64,000 nt of DNA from Streptomyces niger (GCF_000718305.1 NZ_JOFQ01000008.1:558001-622000); one strand, 5' to 3'. Positions 9,205 to 18,209 are shown, numbered from the stretch's first letter. Translations and numbers: made by a program. Notes: generated from the letters alone by a model not told the origin.

Positions 9205-9589
9205 GCGGAACCCTCCCAGTGGCATGCGGCCCGGCACCACACGGCACGAGCCTCTGCGGCGGAGCTGCGTGTGGTGAACAGGAGAGTAGCCGCAGTGGCT
9301 ACAGGGGCGGGCGGGACTGAAGAAACACGTGTGGTGACCTTCGGCCGCGGACGCCCCCACTCGCGCTCCTCGCCGCCTCCCACTCACGTCCCTCACGGCC
9401 CCCCAACTCACATTCCTCGCTGCCCCCACGCGCCTTCCTTAACGCCGATGAGGGGCGCCCTTAACCCGCCGGTTCCTACGTTTTTCCTGTGCCTCCCGAC
9501 GAGCGGCTTCCCCGCCGCGCCCCGGGAGCGAATCGCAGGGGACGTGGCCGCCGAACGGGACGGCCACCCGTGACCGGACGAGGTAAGCG
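9205..9589. other. Divergent intergenic region
   Basis: No gene is seen in these 385 bases between the divergent PI-PLC-like and DUF4956 genes. The middle part (9350-9430) is C-rich with short CTCAC-type repeats. The right part contains the paired CCTTAAC elements listed separately. Confidence 0.5.
9437..9465 (+). promoter_or_regulatory. Paired CCTTAAC boxes upstream of DUF4956-VTC operon
   Basis: CCTTAAC occurs at 9437-9443 and 9459-9465, exactly 22 bases (two helical turns) apart, a spacing typical of direct-repeat sites for OmpR/PhoB-type response regulators. A related CCTTAAC stands at 13501-13507 upstream of the nearby response regulator gene. Confidence 0.4.
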
Positions 9590-10333
9590 ATGACTACTCT
9601 CGGACAGCTGGCCGCCCATCTCGGGCTCGATCTCGCCGCCGTGTGCGTGCTCACCTTCGCCGTGTACTACCCGCGGCACCGGCGGCGCGACCTGGTACCG
9701 GCCTACCTGGCCCTGAACGTCGCGCTCTTCTCGGTCGTCGCGGCGCTCGCGGAAGTCAACGGCAGCGGCGGCACAGCACTGGCTTTCGGCCTTTTCGGCG
9801 TGCTCTCGATCATCCGGCTCCGCTCCGACTCCATCCAGCACGAAGAGGTCGCGTACTACTTCACGACCCTCGTCCTCGGCCTGCTGTGCGGACTCCCGCA
9901 GCTGGAGCTCGGCTACGCGACGGTCTTCACCGTCCTGCTGCTCTTCGTCATCTGGTGCGCCGACCACCCCAAGTTGCTGACCCGGAGCCGCCGCACGGTG
10001 GTCACGCTCGACACCGTGCACACCGATCCGGCCGCGCTCCGCGCCGACCTCGCCCACCGGGTGGGCGAGCCGCTGAACTGGACCGTCAAGCAGGTCGACT
10101 TCGTCCGGGACGTGACGGTCGTGGACGTCCGCTACCGCGAGATGGAACGTTCGTCCGCCGTCGCTCGTACGCCTCACAAGGCGACCGAGCACCAGGCGCC
10201 CGCGGAACCGGACCGGTACCGCGCCGACCGTTCGCCCCACGTACCCGACCACGGCCCCACCGCGCACCGCCCCGACCGCACCACCGACCTCCCCTCCGGA
10301 CGTACCGCCAACGCCTCGAAGGAGACCGTGTGA
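9590..10333 (+). CDS. DUF4956 family membrane protein
   Basis: The 247-residue protein has about four membrane helices in its first 130 residues (the first at about 10-25), then a cytoplasmic domain containing LNWTVKQVDFVRDVTVVDVRYR. A Pro/Arg-rich tail of some 50 residues looks disordered. DUF4956 proteins are commonly encoded beside VTC-domain polyphosphate polymerases, and that is the case here. The start ATG has a GAGG site upstream. The last bases overlap the next gene's GTG (GTGTGA), so the two are coupled. Confidence 0.85.
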   Translation: MTTLGQLAAHLGLDLAAVCVLTFAVYYPRHRRRDLVPAYLALNVALFSVVAALAEVNGSGGTALAFGLFGVLSIIRLRSDSIQHEEVAYYFTTLVLGLLCGLPQLELGYATVFTVLLLFVIWCADHPKLLTRSRRTVVTLDTVHTDPAALRADLAHRVGEPLNWTVKQVDFVRDVTVVDVRYREMERSSAVARTPHKATEHQAPAEPDRYRADRSPHVPDHGPTAHRPDRTTDLPSGRTANASKETV

Positions 10334-11136
10334 ACCCCGCCGTACGCGCCATCGCCCGGGCTGCACTGGCCGCCCATCCCGTCACCCTCGCCGAGGTCCA
10401 GGCCCGTGCCGAACTGCTGGCCCGGCACGACAACAGCTATCTCGTGCCGGTCGAGACCTTCGCCGACTTCGCGGCTCGGCTCACCGACCCCAAGCGCCCC
10501 GGTGGCCCCTTCAAGTCGCTGTGCATCAACGGCCGCCGCTGGTTCCGGTACAACTCCCTCTACTACGACACTCCCGACCTGCGCGCCTTCCACGACCACC
10601 GGCAGGGACGACGGCTCCGCTACAAGATCCGGGAGCGGCTCTACGAGGACACCGGCGAACGACAGTTCGAGATCAAGCTCAAGAGCGGGCGCGGTGAAAC
10701 GGTCAAGTTCCGGCAGCCGATGCTGCCCGGCGACACCGCGCTGGACCGGGCGCCGAGCGAATTCCTCTCCTCGGTACTGCGCCGCACGTACGACATGACG
10801 GCCCCCACCGACCTCGCCACCTCGCTCGTCACCGACTACCAGCGGGCGACCTTCGTGGCCGACGGCCAGCGCATCACCTGCGACGCCGGCATGGTCTGCC
10901 ACGACCCGCGCACCGGCCGTTCCGTCCGTGCCGACGGCGGACTGGTCCTGGTCGAGTCCAAGACCGACGGCCATCTGACCGAAGCCGACCGACTGCTGCA
11001 CACCTATGGCGTCCGCCCGGCCGAGTTCACCAAGTACTGCGGCGCGCTCTCCGCCCTCCGCCCGGACCTCACCGCCAACGCCTGGCGCCGCGCCACCCGC
11101 AAGGTCTTCACCCCGACGGAACCGCACGCGGCGTGA
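10330..11136 (+). CDS. VTC-domain polyphosphate polymerase-like protein
   Basis: The product is 268 residues from a GTG at 10330 overlapping the upstream stop. The sequence shows the strands of the VTC tunnel domain: RWFRYNSLYYDTPDLRAF, RLRYKIRERLYED, FEIKLKSGRGETVKF, and late LVESKT. Alternating Arg, Lys and Glu residues line the channel in known VTC4-type polymerases that make polyphosphate from ATP. Partnering with DUF4956 is usual. A CotH-type kinase, often third in such loci, is not present here. Activity as a polymerase is inferred from the family only. Confidence 0.85.
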   Translation: MNPAVRAIARAALAAHPVTLAEVQARAELLARHDNSYLVPVETFADFAARLTDPKRPGGPFKSLCINGRRWFRYNSLYYDTPDLRAFHDHRQGRRLRYKIRERLYEDTGERQFEIKLKSGRGETVKFRQPMLPGDTALDRAPSEFLSSVLRRTYDMTAPTDLATSLVTDYQRATFVADGQRITCDAGMVCHDPRTGRSVRADGGLVLVESKTDGHLTEADRLLHTYGVRPAEFTKYCGALSALRPDLTANAWRRATRKVFTPTEPHAA

Positions 11137-11216
11137 CGGGGAGGGGAAGGGGCTGGTGAACGGTACGGGAGCGGCGTACCGGGAAGGCCCACGGGCGGTT
11201 CGGAAGCGGGCGGGAA

Positions 11217-12665
11217 CTACGCCGACGGACCGCCGAGATGCGCCTCCACCCGGGCACCACGGCCGCCGCCCGCGCCACCGGCGACCGCACCCCCGTCCCC
11301 CCGGACCGTGCCCCTGCCACTCGCCCCACGCGCTGTCGTCAGCACCGTGCTGCCCCCGGACTCCTCGGCGACACGGCGCACGATGTCCAGGCCGAGCCCC
11401 GTCGAACCACCGCCGCTCTTGCCCCGCTGCGGTACGTGCCCCTCGGGGAAGCCGGGCCCGTCGTCCTCGATGACCAGCACACCGCCGCCCCCGGTACGGG
11501 CACCCGCCGCGCCGCCCTGGTGCCCGTGCTCGGCAGCGGACACGGACAGGCGCATGCCCACGCCCTCCGGCGTGTGGTCGAAGACATTTCCGATGAGTGC
11601 ATCGACCGCCGCCGCGAGCTCCGCTTCGTCCGCCCGGACGGGCACCGGCGCATCAGGAGCGTGAAAGCCCAGCGTGCGCCCCTGATCCTCGGCCAGCGGC
11701 CGCCAGAAATCCGCCCGCTCACGGGCCACCGCCGCCAGGTCGACACACGGCGCATCGCCACCCCTGCCGCCAGGGCCGCCCGCACCGCCGTAGCCGGCGG
11801 CCTCCCGCAACGGCTTGCGCGCCGTACGGATGACCTCGTCCACGCTGTGCTCCAACGCCGCCACGTCCGCCGCGATCCGCTCCGCCTCCGCCGGATCACG
11901 CAACCCCTCGGCATCCAGACGCAGCGCGGCCACCGGCGTACGGAGGCGGTGCGCCAGATCCGCCGCGTTCTCCCGCTCGGCGGTCAGGAAGCCCTCGATA
12001 CGGCTCGCGAGGTTGTTCAACTCGCCGGCCACCAGACGCAGCTCCGGCGGCCCCTCCGGCTCCGCACGGGCGGTCAGGTCACCGGCCGCCAACCGGTCCG
12101 CGACCTTCGCCAGCCGCCGCGTCGAACCGACCAGCCGGGCACCCAGCCGGTCCGCGACCAGCAGCCCCAGCAGCACCAGCCCGACACCGAGCCCGGCGAA
12201 CGCCAGCCAGGACGGCAGCGTCCCCGCGTACAACTGCTGGTCGGTCAGCGCGACATGCACGACGGCGGTGCCGCCCGAGGTGCCCTGCACGGGGACCAGG
12301 ACGACCTGACCACCTCCAGGCGGCGCGTACGCGAACGCACGCCCGTAACGCGCCAGGCGGACGGCATCCGTGACGCGCGCCGGCGGGCCCAGCACCGTCC
12401 CGTCGGCGAGGATCACCGACGTCTGCGGCAAACTCGCCCCGTTGGCGGCCGTGACCAGCGACGCGGCGGTCGCCCGGCTGCCCTCGGGGCCGGGGTGGGC
12501 CAGCGCCGTACCGATGCCGGCCGCCAGCGACTGCGCACGGGCGGTCGCATCCGCGGTCGCCCGGTCCGCGGCGTGACTACGGGTGAGGATCGCGAGCGGC
12601 ACCAGAAGGGCCGCCAGGACGAGCGCCGTGGTCAACGCGGTGACCAGCAGAATCCGGAGACGCAT
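11217..12665 (-). CDS. Two-component sensor histidine kinase
   Basis: The 482-residue protein has a first membrane helix at residues 4-28, an extracytoplasmic domain to about 165, a second helix at 168-190, then a HAMP segment. The phosphoacceptor box is DLAHRLRTPVAALRLDAEGL. The ATPase domain has the N-box ALIGNVFDHTPEG, DDGPGFPEG and GLGLDIVRRVAEESGG. The tail is Gly-rich. The ATG at 12665 is five bases from the response regulator stop, so the two form an operon. The stimulus is not evident. Confidence 0.93.
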   Translation of the reverse strand: MRLRILLVTALTTALVLAALLVPLAILTRSHAADRATADATARAQSLAAGIGTALAHPGPEGSRATAASLVTAANGASLPQTSVILADGTVLGPPARVTDAVRLARYGRAFAYAPPGGGQVVLVPVQGTSGGTAVVHVALTDQQLYAGTLPSWLAFAGLGVGLVLLGLLVADRLGARLVGSTRRLAKVADRLAAGDLTARAEPEGPPELRLVAGELNNLASRIEGFLTAERENAADLAHRLRTPVAALRLDAEGLRDPAEAERIAADVAALEHSVDEVIRTARKPLREAAGYGGAGGPGGRGGDAPCVDLAAVARERADFWRPLAEDQGRTLGFHAPDAPVPVRADEAELAAAVDALIGNVFDHTPEGVGMRLSVSAAEHGHQGGAAGARTGGGGVLVIEDDGPGFPEGHVPQRGKSGGGSTGLGLDIVRRVAEESGGSTVLTTARGASGRGTVRGDGGAVAGGAGGGRGARVEAHLGGPSA

Positions 12666-12670
12666 CGGCG

Positions 12671-13441
12671 CTACTCCGCACGCCGCGACGCGCCGCCGCC
12701 ACTGCCGTCACCCGCACTGTCATCCGCGCCGTCACCCGCACCGTCGCCGTCCCCGGCGTCGCTGTCGGGAGCCGCGAGCTTGACGCCCACCGTACGGACG
12801 GTGTGCAGATACCGGGGCTTCTGGGCCGTCTCCCCCAGCTTCCGGCGCAACCACGACAGATGGACGTCCACCGTCTTGTCCGCGCCGCCGAGCGGCTGCT
12901 GCCACACCTCCGCGAGCAGCTCCCGGCGCGACACCACCTGGCCGGCGCGACGGGCGAGATGGGCCAGCAGGTCGAACTCCCGCGGCGTGAGATCCAGCGG
13001 CACGCCGTCCAGCACGACCTCGCGCGCCGCCGTGTCCAGCACCAGCCCGCCGACCCGCAGCGGAGCCTCCGGCTCGGCGGTCCCCAGCCGGCGCAGCACC
13101 GCCTTGATCCGCGCGTCCAGCTGCGCGGCGCCGAACGGCTTGACGATGTAGTCGTCCGCGCCGTCGTCGAGCACCGCGACCATGTCGCCCTCCTCGTCGC
13201 GCGCGGTGGCCACGATGATCGGTACGTCGCTGACCGCGCGCAGCATCCGCAAGACCTGGGCACCGTCCACGTCGGGCAGTCCGAGATCCAGCACGATCAG
13301 GTCGGGACGGTCGGTGACGGCGGCATCGAGGCCGGACATCCCGGTCGCGGCAGTGGCCACGGCATGGCCGCGGTCCCGCAGCGCCCGCACCAGCGCGCTG
13401 CGCAATTGGGGGTCGTCCTCGACGACGAGCAGGTGGGACAT
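12671..13441 (-). CDS. OmpR-family response regulator
   Basis: The 256-residue regulator has a receiver domain (acidic EDD near residue 9, phosphoacceptor Asp in LIVLDLGLPDVDG, Thr/Ser and Lys in VATARDE and DDYIVKPFG). A winged-helix DNA-binding domain follows (LTPREFDLLAHLARRAGQVV, then DKTVDVHLSWLRRKLGE). The C-terminal 30 residues are Asp/Gly-rich and outside the family core. It is first in the operon with the kinase. A CTTAAC/GTTAG element at 13502-13516 lies 60-75 bases upstream and may be an autoregulatory site. Confidence 0.94.
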   Translation of the reverse strand: MSHLLVVEDDPQLRSALVRALRDRGHAVATAATGMSGLDAAVTDRPDLIVLDLGLPDVDGAQVLRMLRAVSDVPIIVATARDEEGDMVAVLDDGADDYIVKPFGAAQLDARIKAVLRRLGTAEPEAPLRVGGLVLDTAAREVVLDGVPLDLTPREFDLLAHLARRAGQVVSRRELLAEVWQQPLGGADKTVDVHLSWLRRKLGETAQKPRYLHTVRTVGVKLAAPDSDAGDGDGAGDGADDSAGDGSGGGASRRAE

Positions 13442-13905
13442 GCCGCCACGGTAACCAGCGATGATCTCGTCCGGGCGGTCGGCCGCAGCCTTTGTGCCTG
13501 CCTTAACCGGACGTTAGGGAACGGTGCGGGAGCCTGGATCGTGCCTGGTCCGGTGAGCTCCACGCGTACGTTGCGGAGGTTTCCGCCACCGGGGCGCGGA
13601 CGCTGTGGACAATCGCCTCACCCGATCGAGCCCCCGCACACGGCGAATCCGCCCTGTGGAAAACCGCTCGGCCTCCGCCCGAGCAGGCAGAGTGAGAACC
13701 ACGGAGACCGAACGGACAGAGTAAGAACGGCCGAGGCCGAACAGACGGAGTGAGGATCAGGCAAGACCGAACGGGACCAGGCGGACGTCGCCCGGACCAG
13801 GACGAGGCCCCGGCGACCACAGCAACACGGGGAAGCACAGCAACACCGGGAAACACAGCAACACCGGGAAACACGGAATACAGGAACGGGAAAGGAGGAC
13901 GCGCG
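13442..13905. other. Divergent intergenic region with short repeats
   Basis: These 464 bases separate the response regulator from the divergent secreted-protein gene. Seen: CCTTAACCGGACGTTAGG at 13501-13518, a CGAACGGACAGAGT/CGAACAGACGGAGT near-repeat around 13708-13752, and the 18-base tandem repeats listed separately. No gene is convincing. An open frame starts at 13750 but has no ribosome site and is repeat-derived at its N-terminus. Confidence 0.5.
13820..13873 (+). repeat. Three 18-bp tandem repeats in 5' leader
   Basis: Three consecutive copies of an 18-base unit (CAGCAACACCGGGAAACA type) at 13820-13837, 13838-13855 and 13856-13873 end 17 bases before the ribosome site of the next gene. 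The last two are identical. Confidence 0.85.
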
Positions 13906-14499
13906 ATGAAGTGGCGAGGCGCGGTGGTGACCGCCGTATGGCTCTGCGCGTTCGCGGGAGCGGGCGGCCTGGGCGCATGGTCGCTGGCCAATACCGACAT
14001 GGGAGCGCGGAACAGCCGGGCCGAGCCGCTCGATGACGCCGGGGTCCGCCAGAAGCTCGCCGCCGCCCGCACCTCCCCCCGGCCCAACGGTTCCCCGGGC
14101 CCCGGCGGCAGTGCCACCGGCCCCGCCGCCCCGGACGCGAGCGGCTCCGGTAAGCCGTCCGAAGGCGGCACGCAGACTCCCGGTGACACGTCGTCTCACG
14201 GTGACACGTCGTCCTCCGCCGGCTCCGCCGCGCAGATGGGCACCGTCAACGTCACCGGAGGCAGCGCCACCGCCGAATGTCGGCCCGACGGCCGGGTGTA
14301 CCTCACGGTGTGGAGTCCGGCCTCGGGGTACCACATGGACACCGTGAAGCGGGGGCCCTCGGGCGTCGCCACGATCGAGTTCGAACCGCTGGACGACGGC
14401 GACGACCGTACGTACGCGATCCGGTGCACCGACGGCCACCCGAAGGCGATACCGGTGGCGGACCACGACAGCGACGAGGACGACGACGATGACGACTGA
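13906..14499 (+). CDS. Exported protein with Asp-rich C-terminus
   Basis: The product is 197 residues from the ATG at 13906, with AAAGGAGG seven bases upstream. A hydrophobic segment at residues 4-27 is a signal peptide or signal anchor. A Ser/Gly/Pro/Thr-rich linker (about 50-105) leads to a compact domain (about 110-180) with two cysteines (ATAEC and YAIRC) likely to form a disulfide. The tail ends in DSDEDDDDDD, which could bind divalent cations. I recognise no family. It is divergent from a two-component system and could be its target or its input. Confidence 0.75.
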   Translation: MKWRGAVVTAVWLCAFAGAGGLGAWSLANTDMGARNSRAEPLDDAGVRQKLAAARTSPRPNGSPGPGGSATGPAAPDASGSGKPSEGGTQTPGDTSSHGDTSSSAGSAAQMGTVNVTGGSATAECRPDGRVYLTVWSPASGYHMDTVKRGPSGVATIEFEPLDDGDDRTYAIRCTDGHPKAIPVADHDSDEDDDDDD

Positions 14500-14846
14500 G
14501 CGCACGGGGGCGGGGCGGGGGTAGGGGCGGGGGGGAGGCCCCCCGCCGCCCCTCACCCATCGACAACCTGTCGGACCCTCCCCCCACTCCCGTACACACT
14601 GTCGGTACCGCCATCCGCGCGGTGATCCATAGGCTGGAGGCGTCCGCCGCCCCACGTTCCCGCGTTCTCGCAGTACGGCGTGGTCGTCGTGCAGGTGGTC
14701 GCAGTGCAGCGTCTCGCTGATCAGCGCTCCGGCAGCGCACGCAGCGTCTTCGCGGTACGGCGTCCTCGTAGCGCAGCGTCCTCCGGTACGGCGTGTTCCC
14801 GCGTTCCCGATGTCCTGGCGGCCCGAAGCGATCCGAGGTAGTGACC
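14500..14846. other. Intergenic region with GC-rich hairpin
   Basis: In these 347 bases, GGCGGGG and CCCCGCC runs around 14527-14552 can pair as a terminator-like hairpin after the secreted-protein gene. From about 14670 to 14790 the short motif GTACGGCGT recurs three times in degenerate repeats. No gene is seen. Confidence 0.45.
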
Positions 14847-16205
14847 GTGACCACGACGCAACCAGACCCCGCTGCCGGCGCGGCCGTGAAGGCCGCCGAC
14901 CGTGCCCACGTCTTCCACTCCTGGTCGGCGCAGGGCCTGATAGACCCGCTGCCGATCGCGGGCGCCGAGGGCTCGTACATGTGGGACTACGAGGGCAACC
15001 GCTACCTGGATTTCAGTTCGCAGCTGGTCAACACGAACATCGGGCATCAGCACCCGAAGGTCGTGGCGGCGATCCAGGAGCAGGCCGGCAAGCTGTGCAC
15101 GCTGGCCCCGGGCTTCGCCGTGGACGTGCGATCCGAGGCTGCGCGGCTGATCGCGGAGCGCACACCCGGCGACCTGGACAAGATCTTCTTCACCAACGGC
15201 GGCGCCGAGGCCGTGGAGAACGCCGTCCGTATGGCGCGGCTGCACACCGGCCGGTCCAAGGTGCTGTCGACGTACCGCTCGTACCACGGTGCGACCGCGG
15301 CGGCGATCAACCTCACCGGTGATCCGCGCCGCTGGGCCTCGGACACCGCGTCGGCCGGCGTGGTGCATTTCTGGGGCCCGTTCCTGTACCGCTCGCCCTT
15401 CCACGCGGAGAACAAGCAGCAGGAGTGCGAGCGCGCGCTGCGCCACCTGGAGGACACCATCGCCTTCGAGGGGCCGCAGTCGATCGCCGCGATCATCCTG
15501 GAGACCATTCCGGGCACCGCCGGCATCATGGTTCCGCCGCCCGGCTACCTCGCCGGTGTGCGGGAGATCTGCGACCGGTACGGCATCGTCTTCATCCTGG
15601 ACGAGGTCATGGCGGGCTTCGGGCGCACGGGCCGTTGGTTCGCCGCCGACCACTTCGACGTGACGCCGGACCTGATGACCTTCGCCAAGGGCGTGAACAG
15701 CGGTTATGTGCCGCTGGGCGGTGTCGCGATCTCCGCGGAGATCGCCGCGACCTTCGACAAGCGCCCCTACCCGGGTGGTCTGACGTACTCCGGTCACCCG
15801 CTGGCCTGTGCTTCCGCGGTCGCGACGATCAACGCGATGGCGGAGGAGCGGATCGTGGAGAACGCGGCGGAGATCGGCGAGAAGATCATCGGCCCGGCGT
15901 TGCAGGACATCGCCGAGCGGCACCCGTCGGTGGGCGAGGTACGCGGCATGGGCGTGTTCTGGGCGCTGGAGCTGGTCAGGAACCGTGAGACGCACGAGCC
16001 GCTGGTGCCGTACAACGCGTCGGGCGCGGACAACGCCCCGATGGCGGAGTTCGCGGCGGCGTGCAAGGAGCGGGGTCTGTGGCCGTTCGTGAACATGAAC
16101 CGTACGCATGTGGTTCCGCCGTGCACGGTCACGGAGACGGAGGCCAAGGAGGGCCTGGCCGCGCTCGACGAGGCCCTGACCGCGGCGGACGCGCACACGG
16201 TCTGA
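14847..16205 (+). CDS. Class III PLP-dependent aminotransferase
   Basis: The 452-residue enzyme has family landmarks: DYEGNRYLDF, FFTNGGAEAVENAVRMAR, RSYHGATAAA, ILDEVMAGFGRTG (the Asp that holds the pyridine nitrogen), and FAKGVNSGYVPLGG with the PLP lysine at residue 281. It resembles the taurine-pyruvate and beta-alanine/omega-amino acid branch, but the substrate cannot be set from sequence. I chose GTG 14847 because CCGAGG sits eight bases before it; GTG 14841 is possible. A GntR regulator gene follows in the same direction, perhaps sensing the substrate. Confidence 0.9.
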   Translation: MTTTQPDPAAGAAVKAADRAHVFHSWSAQGLIDPLPIAGAEGSYMWDYEGNRYLDFSSQLVNTNIGHQHPKVVAAIQEQAGKLCTLAPGFAVDVRSEAARLIAERTPGDLDKIFFTNGGAEAVENAVRMARLHTGRSKVLSTYRSYHGATAAAINLTGDPRRWASDTASAGVVHFWGPFLYRSPFHAENKQQECERALRHLEDTIAFEGPQSIAAIILETIPGTAGIMVPPPGYLAGVREICDRYGIVFILDEVMAGFGRTGRWFAADHFDVTPDLMTFAKGVNSGYVPLGGVAISAEIAATFDKRPYPGGLTYSGHPLACASAVATINAMAEERIVENAAEIGEKIIGPALQDIAERHPSVGEVRGMGVFWALELVRNRETHEPLVPYNASGADNAPMAEFAAACKERGLWPFVNMNRTHVVPPCTVTETEAKEGLAALDEALTAADAHTV

Positions 16206-16493
16206 CGTCCCGCCGTGCCGCGTGCGGCCTGACGTTCCGCCCCCCCCGGTAACGCCCACGGTCTGTCTGACGTCCCCACCTACCGCACAGGAGCTGACTC
16301 CCGCAGGGACTGACTCCCGCAAGGGCTGGTTTCCCTGTGTCCCCGGCCGGGCCGGTCCGCTGCCGATTTCTGGTTGTGGGCCGGTCCGGCGTCGGTTTCG
16401 TCACCACTGTCCCATCCGTCTCGCGCGACGCTCGCCTATCGTGAGAGCGAGGGCCGCGCTTCCGCCGCGCGGTCGCGGAAGGAGACGGACACG

Positions 16494-17171
16494 ATGCCCG
16501 CCGGGCCGGTCAGCGGAGTCATCCAGCGCAGCACGCTCCGACAGCAGATCGCGGACGCGCTGCGTGACGAGGTGCTGGCCGGACGGCTGCCCGCGGGCCA
16601 CCAGTTCACCGTCAAGGAGATCGCCGAGCAGTACGGGGTGTCGGCGACACCGGTGCGCGAGGCGCTGCTCGACCTCGTCGCGCAGGGGCTGCTGGATGTG
16701 GAGCAGCACCGTGGTTTCTGCGTGCACACGTTCACGGCGGCCGATTACCGGGCGATGGTCGAGGCCCGCACGCTGGTGGTGGAGGGGGTCTTCCGTACGC
16801 GTGCGGAGGAGCTGATGCACGGGGTGACGTCCGATGCGCTGGTTTCCCTCCGGCGTCGCGCCGAGGAGGCGGAGCGGTCGGCGCGGTGCGGGGACCTGGA
16901 CGTACTGATCGGCTACGACCTGCGGTTCTGGCGGGAGTTCGGGAATCTCGTGGGGAATCCCTGTATCGCCGATTTCCTGGACCGGATGCGGGTACAGGGG
17001 TGGGTGTTCGCGGTGCCGATGCTGCGTGCCAAGGCGGACCTGGGCGGTCATCTGTGGCAGGGCCATCAGGAGTTGGCGGACGCGGTCGTGCACCGCGAGC
17101 TGGGCACGGCGCAGCGCCTGGTCCGCGAGTACAACGCCCATGCCCTCGCCCTCGTCGAGAACCTCGCCTAG
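16494..17171 (+). CDS. GntR/FadR-subfamily transcriptional regulator
   Basis: The 225-residue protein has an N-terminal winged helix (residues about 12-75: LRQQIADALRDEVLAGRLPAG, FTVKEIAEQYGVSATPVREAL) and a C-terminal all-helical FCD ligand-binding domain (DYRAMVEARTLVVEG, then HQELADAVVHRELGTAQRLVREY). The FCD fold usually binds small organic acids through a metal site. Start ATG 16494 has AAGGAG nine bases upstream. It lies between the aminotransferase gene and an unknown gene, all in one direction, and may control either. Confidence 0.92.
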   Translation: MPAGPVSGVIQRSTLRQQIADALRDEVLAGRLPAGHQFTVKEIAEQYGVSATPVREALLDLVAQGLLDVEQHRGFCVHTFTAADYRAMVEARTLVVEGVFRTRAEELMHGVTSDALVSLRRRAEEAERSARCGDLDVLIGYDLRFWREFGNLVGNPCIADFLDRMRVQGWVFAVPMLRAKADLGGHLWQGHQELADAVVHRELGTAQRLVREYNAHALALVENLA

Positions 17172-17229
17172 CACTACGCTGTCCCGACCATCGGCTTCGT
17201 CTGCCGGACCCGAACGGAAGCGAGAACTT

Positions 17230-17880
17230 GTGGCATGTGACCTGTGGCTCGTCCCCCTCGTCGACGTGCTGTGCCACAGCCCCGACAATCCCTTCTCCGA
17301 AGAGCTCGCCGCCTACGACAAAGCGCTGAACGAGGCGGGACTGCCGCCCGTACCGGTCTTCAACTACATGCCGGGCCTTTCCGGGGACGTCGCGCCGGTC
17401 GCCGGTTTCGACTACGACGCGCTGCATTTCCTGCGCCGCGCGTACCTGCTCCAGATATGCGGGCTCGCCGTGTCGCCGGTGGACGAACTGGGCGGTGACT
17501 ACGAGCAGTTGTTGGAGATGTTCGAGAGCACGGCCCAGGAGTCGCATCTGGTGTGGCATTACGACCACGCGGGGGCGTACGTGCCGGTGGACTTCCCGCA
17601 TCCGCTGGCGAACGAGGAACTTCTGGCCGGGGGCGGTCCGTTGGGTTCTTCGCACGGGTTGTTGCGGGAGCTGGAGTTGGTCGCGCCGGCCATCGGCATC
17701 GACCCGGCCAATCCGCCGGCCGCGCCGACGCCCCCGGATCGGCCGACGAAGCTGGAGGAGCGGGTGGAGGGGCCGGTCGCCGACGACGGCCCGTTCGCCC
17801 GGGAGCGCCATGTGTGGCTCGGTCTGCATGCGGCGGCGACCCGCAGTCTGGGCCAGGGATCGATGATCGTCTTCAGCTGA
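17230..17880 (+). CDS. Conserved-looking hypothetical protein
   Basis: The product is 216 residues from a GTG at 17230 with GGAAG about ten bases upstream. It is soluble, acidic and rich in Leu, Pro and Trp. It opens with DLWLVPLVDVLCHSPDNPF and has an acid-rich middle (PVDELGGDYEQLLEMF) and LVWHYDHAGAYVPVDF. No signal peptide, membrane helix or known catalytic motif is seen. Codon use is typical of the genome, and the frame keeps the expected third-position GC, so it is a real gene. Its function is unknown. Confidence 0.75.
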   Translation: MACDLWLVPLVDVLCHSPDNPFSEELAAYDKALNEAGLPPVPVFNYMPGLSGDVAPVAGFDYDALHFLRRAYLLQICGLAVSPVDELGGDYEQLLEMFESTAQESHLVWHYDHAGAYVPVDFPHPLANEELLAGGGPLGSSHGLLRELELVAPAIGIDPANPPAAPTPPDRPTKLEERVEGPVADDGPFARERHVWLGLHAAATRSLGQGSMIVFS

Positions 17881-18209
17881 CCGGCGTACGGCGTCCGGGC
17901 CGGCGTACGGCGTCCGGGCCGGCGTACGGCGTCCGGGCCGGGGCGCGGGGCCCGGTCGACCACCGGGGCGACTCGGCCGGCCACCGGGCGGCTGGGTCGG
18001 CCACCGGGGCGTCTCGGCCGGATCACTGGGTGGCTGGGCCGGTTTCCAGGACGACTCGACCGGCCACCGGGCGGCTGGGCCGGCCACCAGGACAACCCGG
18101 CCTGATCACCGGGCGGCTGGGCCGGCCACCAGGACAACCCGGCCTGATCACCAGGCGACTCGGCCGGCCACCAGGACAACCCGGCCGGATCACCAGGTGG
18201 CTGGGTCGG
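17881..18209. repeat. Repeat-filled gap between convergent genes
   Basis: The left end has three exact 19-base copies of CCGGCGTACGGCGTCCGGG (17881-17937). From about 17950 to 18209 a degenerate unit of roughly 30-45 bases recurs. It is built from GGCCGGCCACC(A/G)GG(A/G)C(A/G) and CGGCC(T/G)GATCACC(G/A)GG modules, with the best-preserved copies at 18070-18190. No ribosome site or separate gene is evident. The unit's open frames on both strands are by-products. Confidence 0.8.

Noticed and set aside
13750..13905. A longer start (13750) for the Asp-tailed secreted protein
   Set aside because: There is no ribosome site, the extension is made of tandem-repeat residues, and the ATG at 13906 has AAAGGAGG at ideal distance just before a signal peptide.
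17881..18209. CRISPR array
   Set aside because: Units are contiguous or irregular with no unique spacers of constant length and no cas genes; they are tandem or modular repeats. The same holds for 61176-61271 and 62190-62311.
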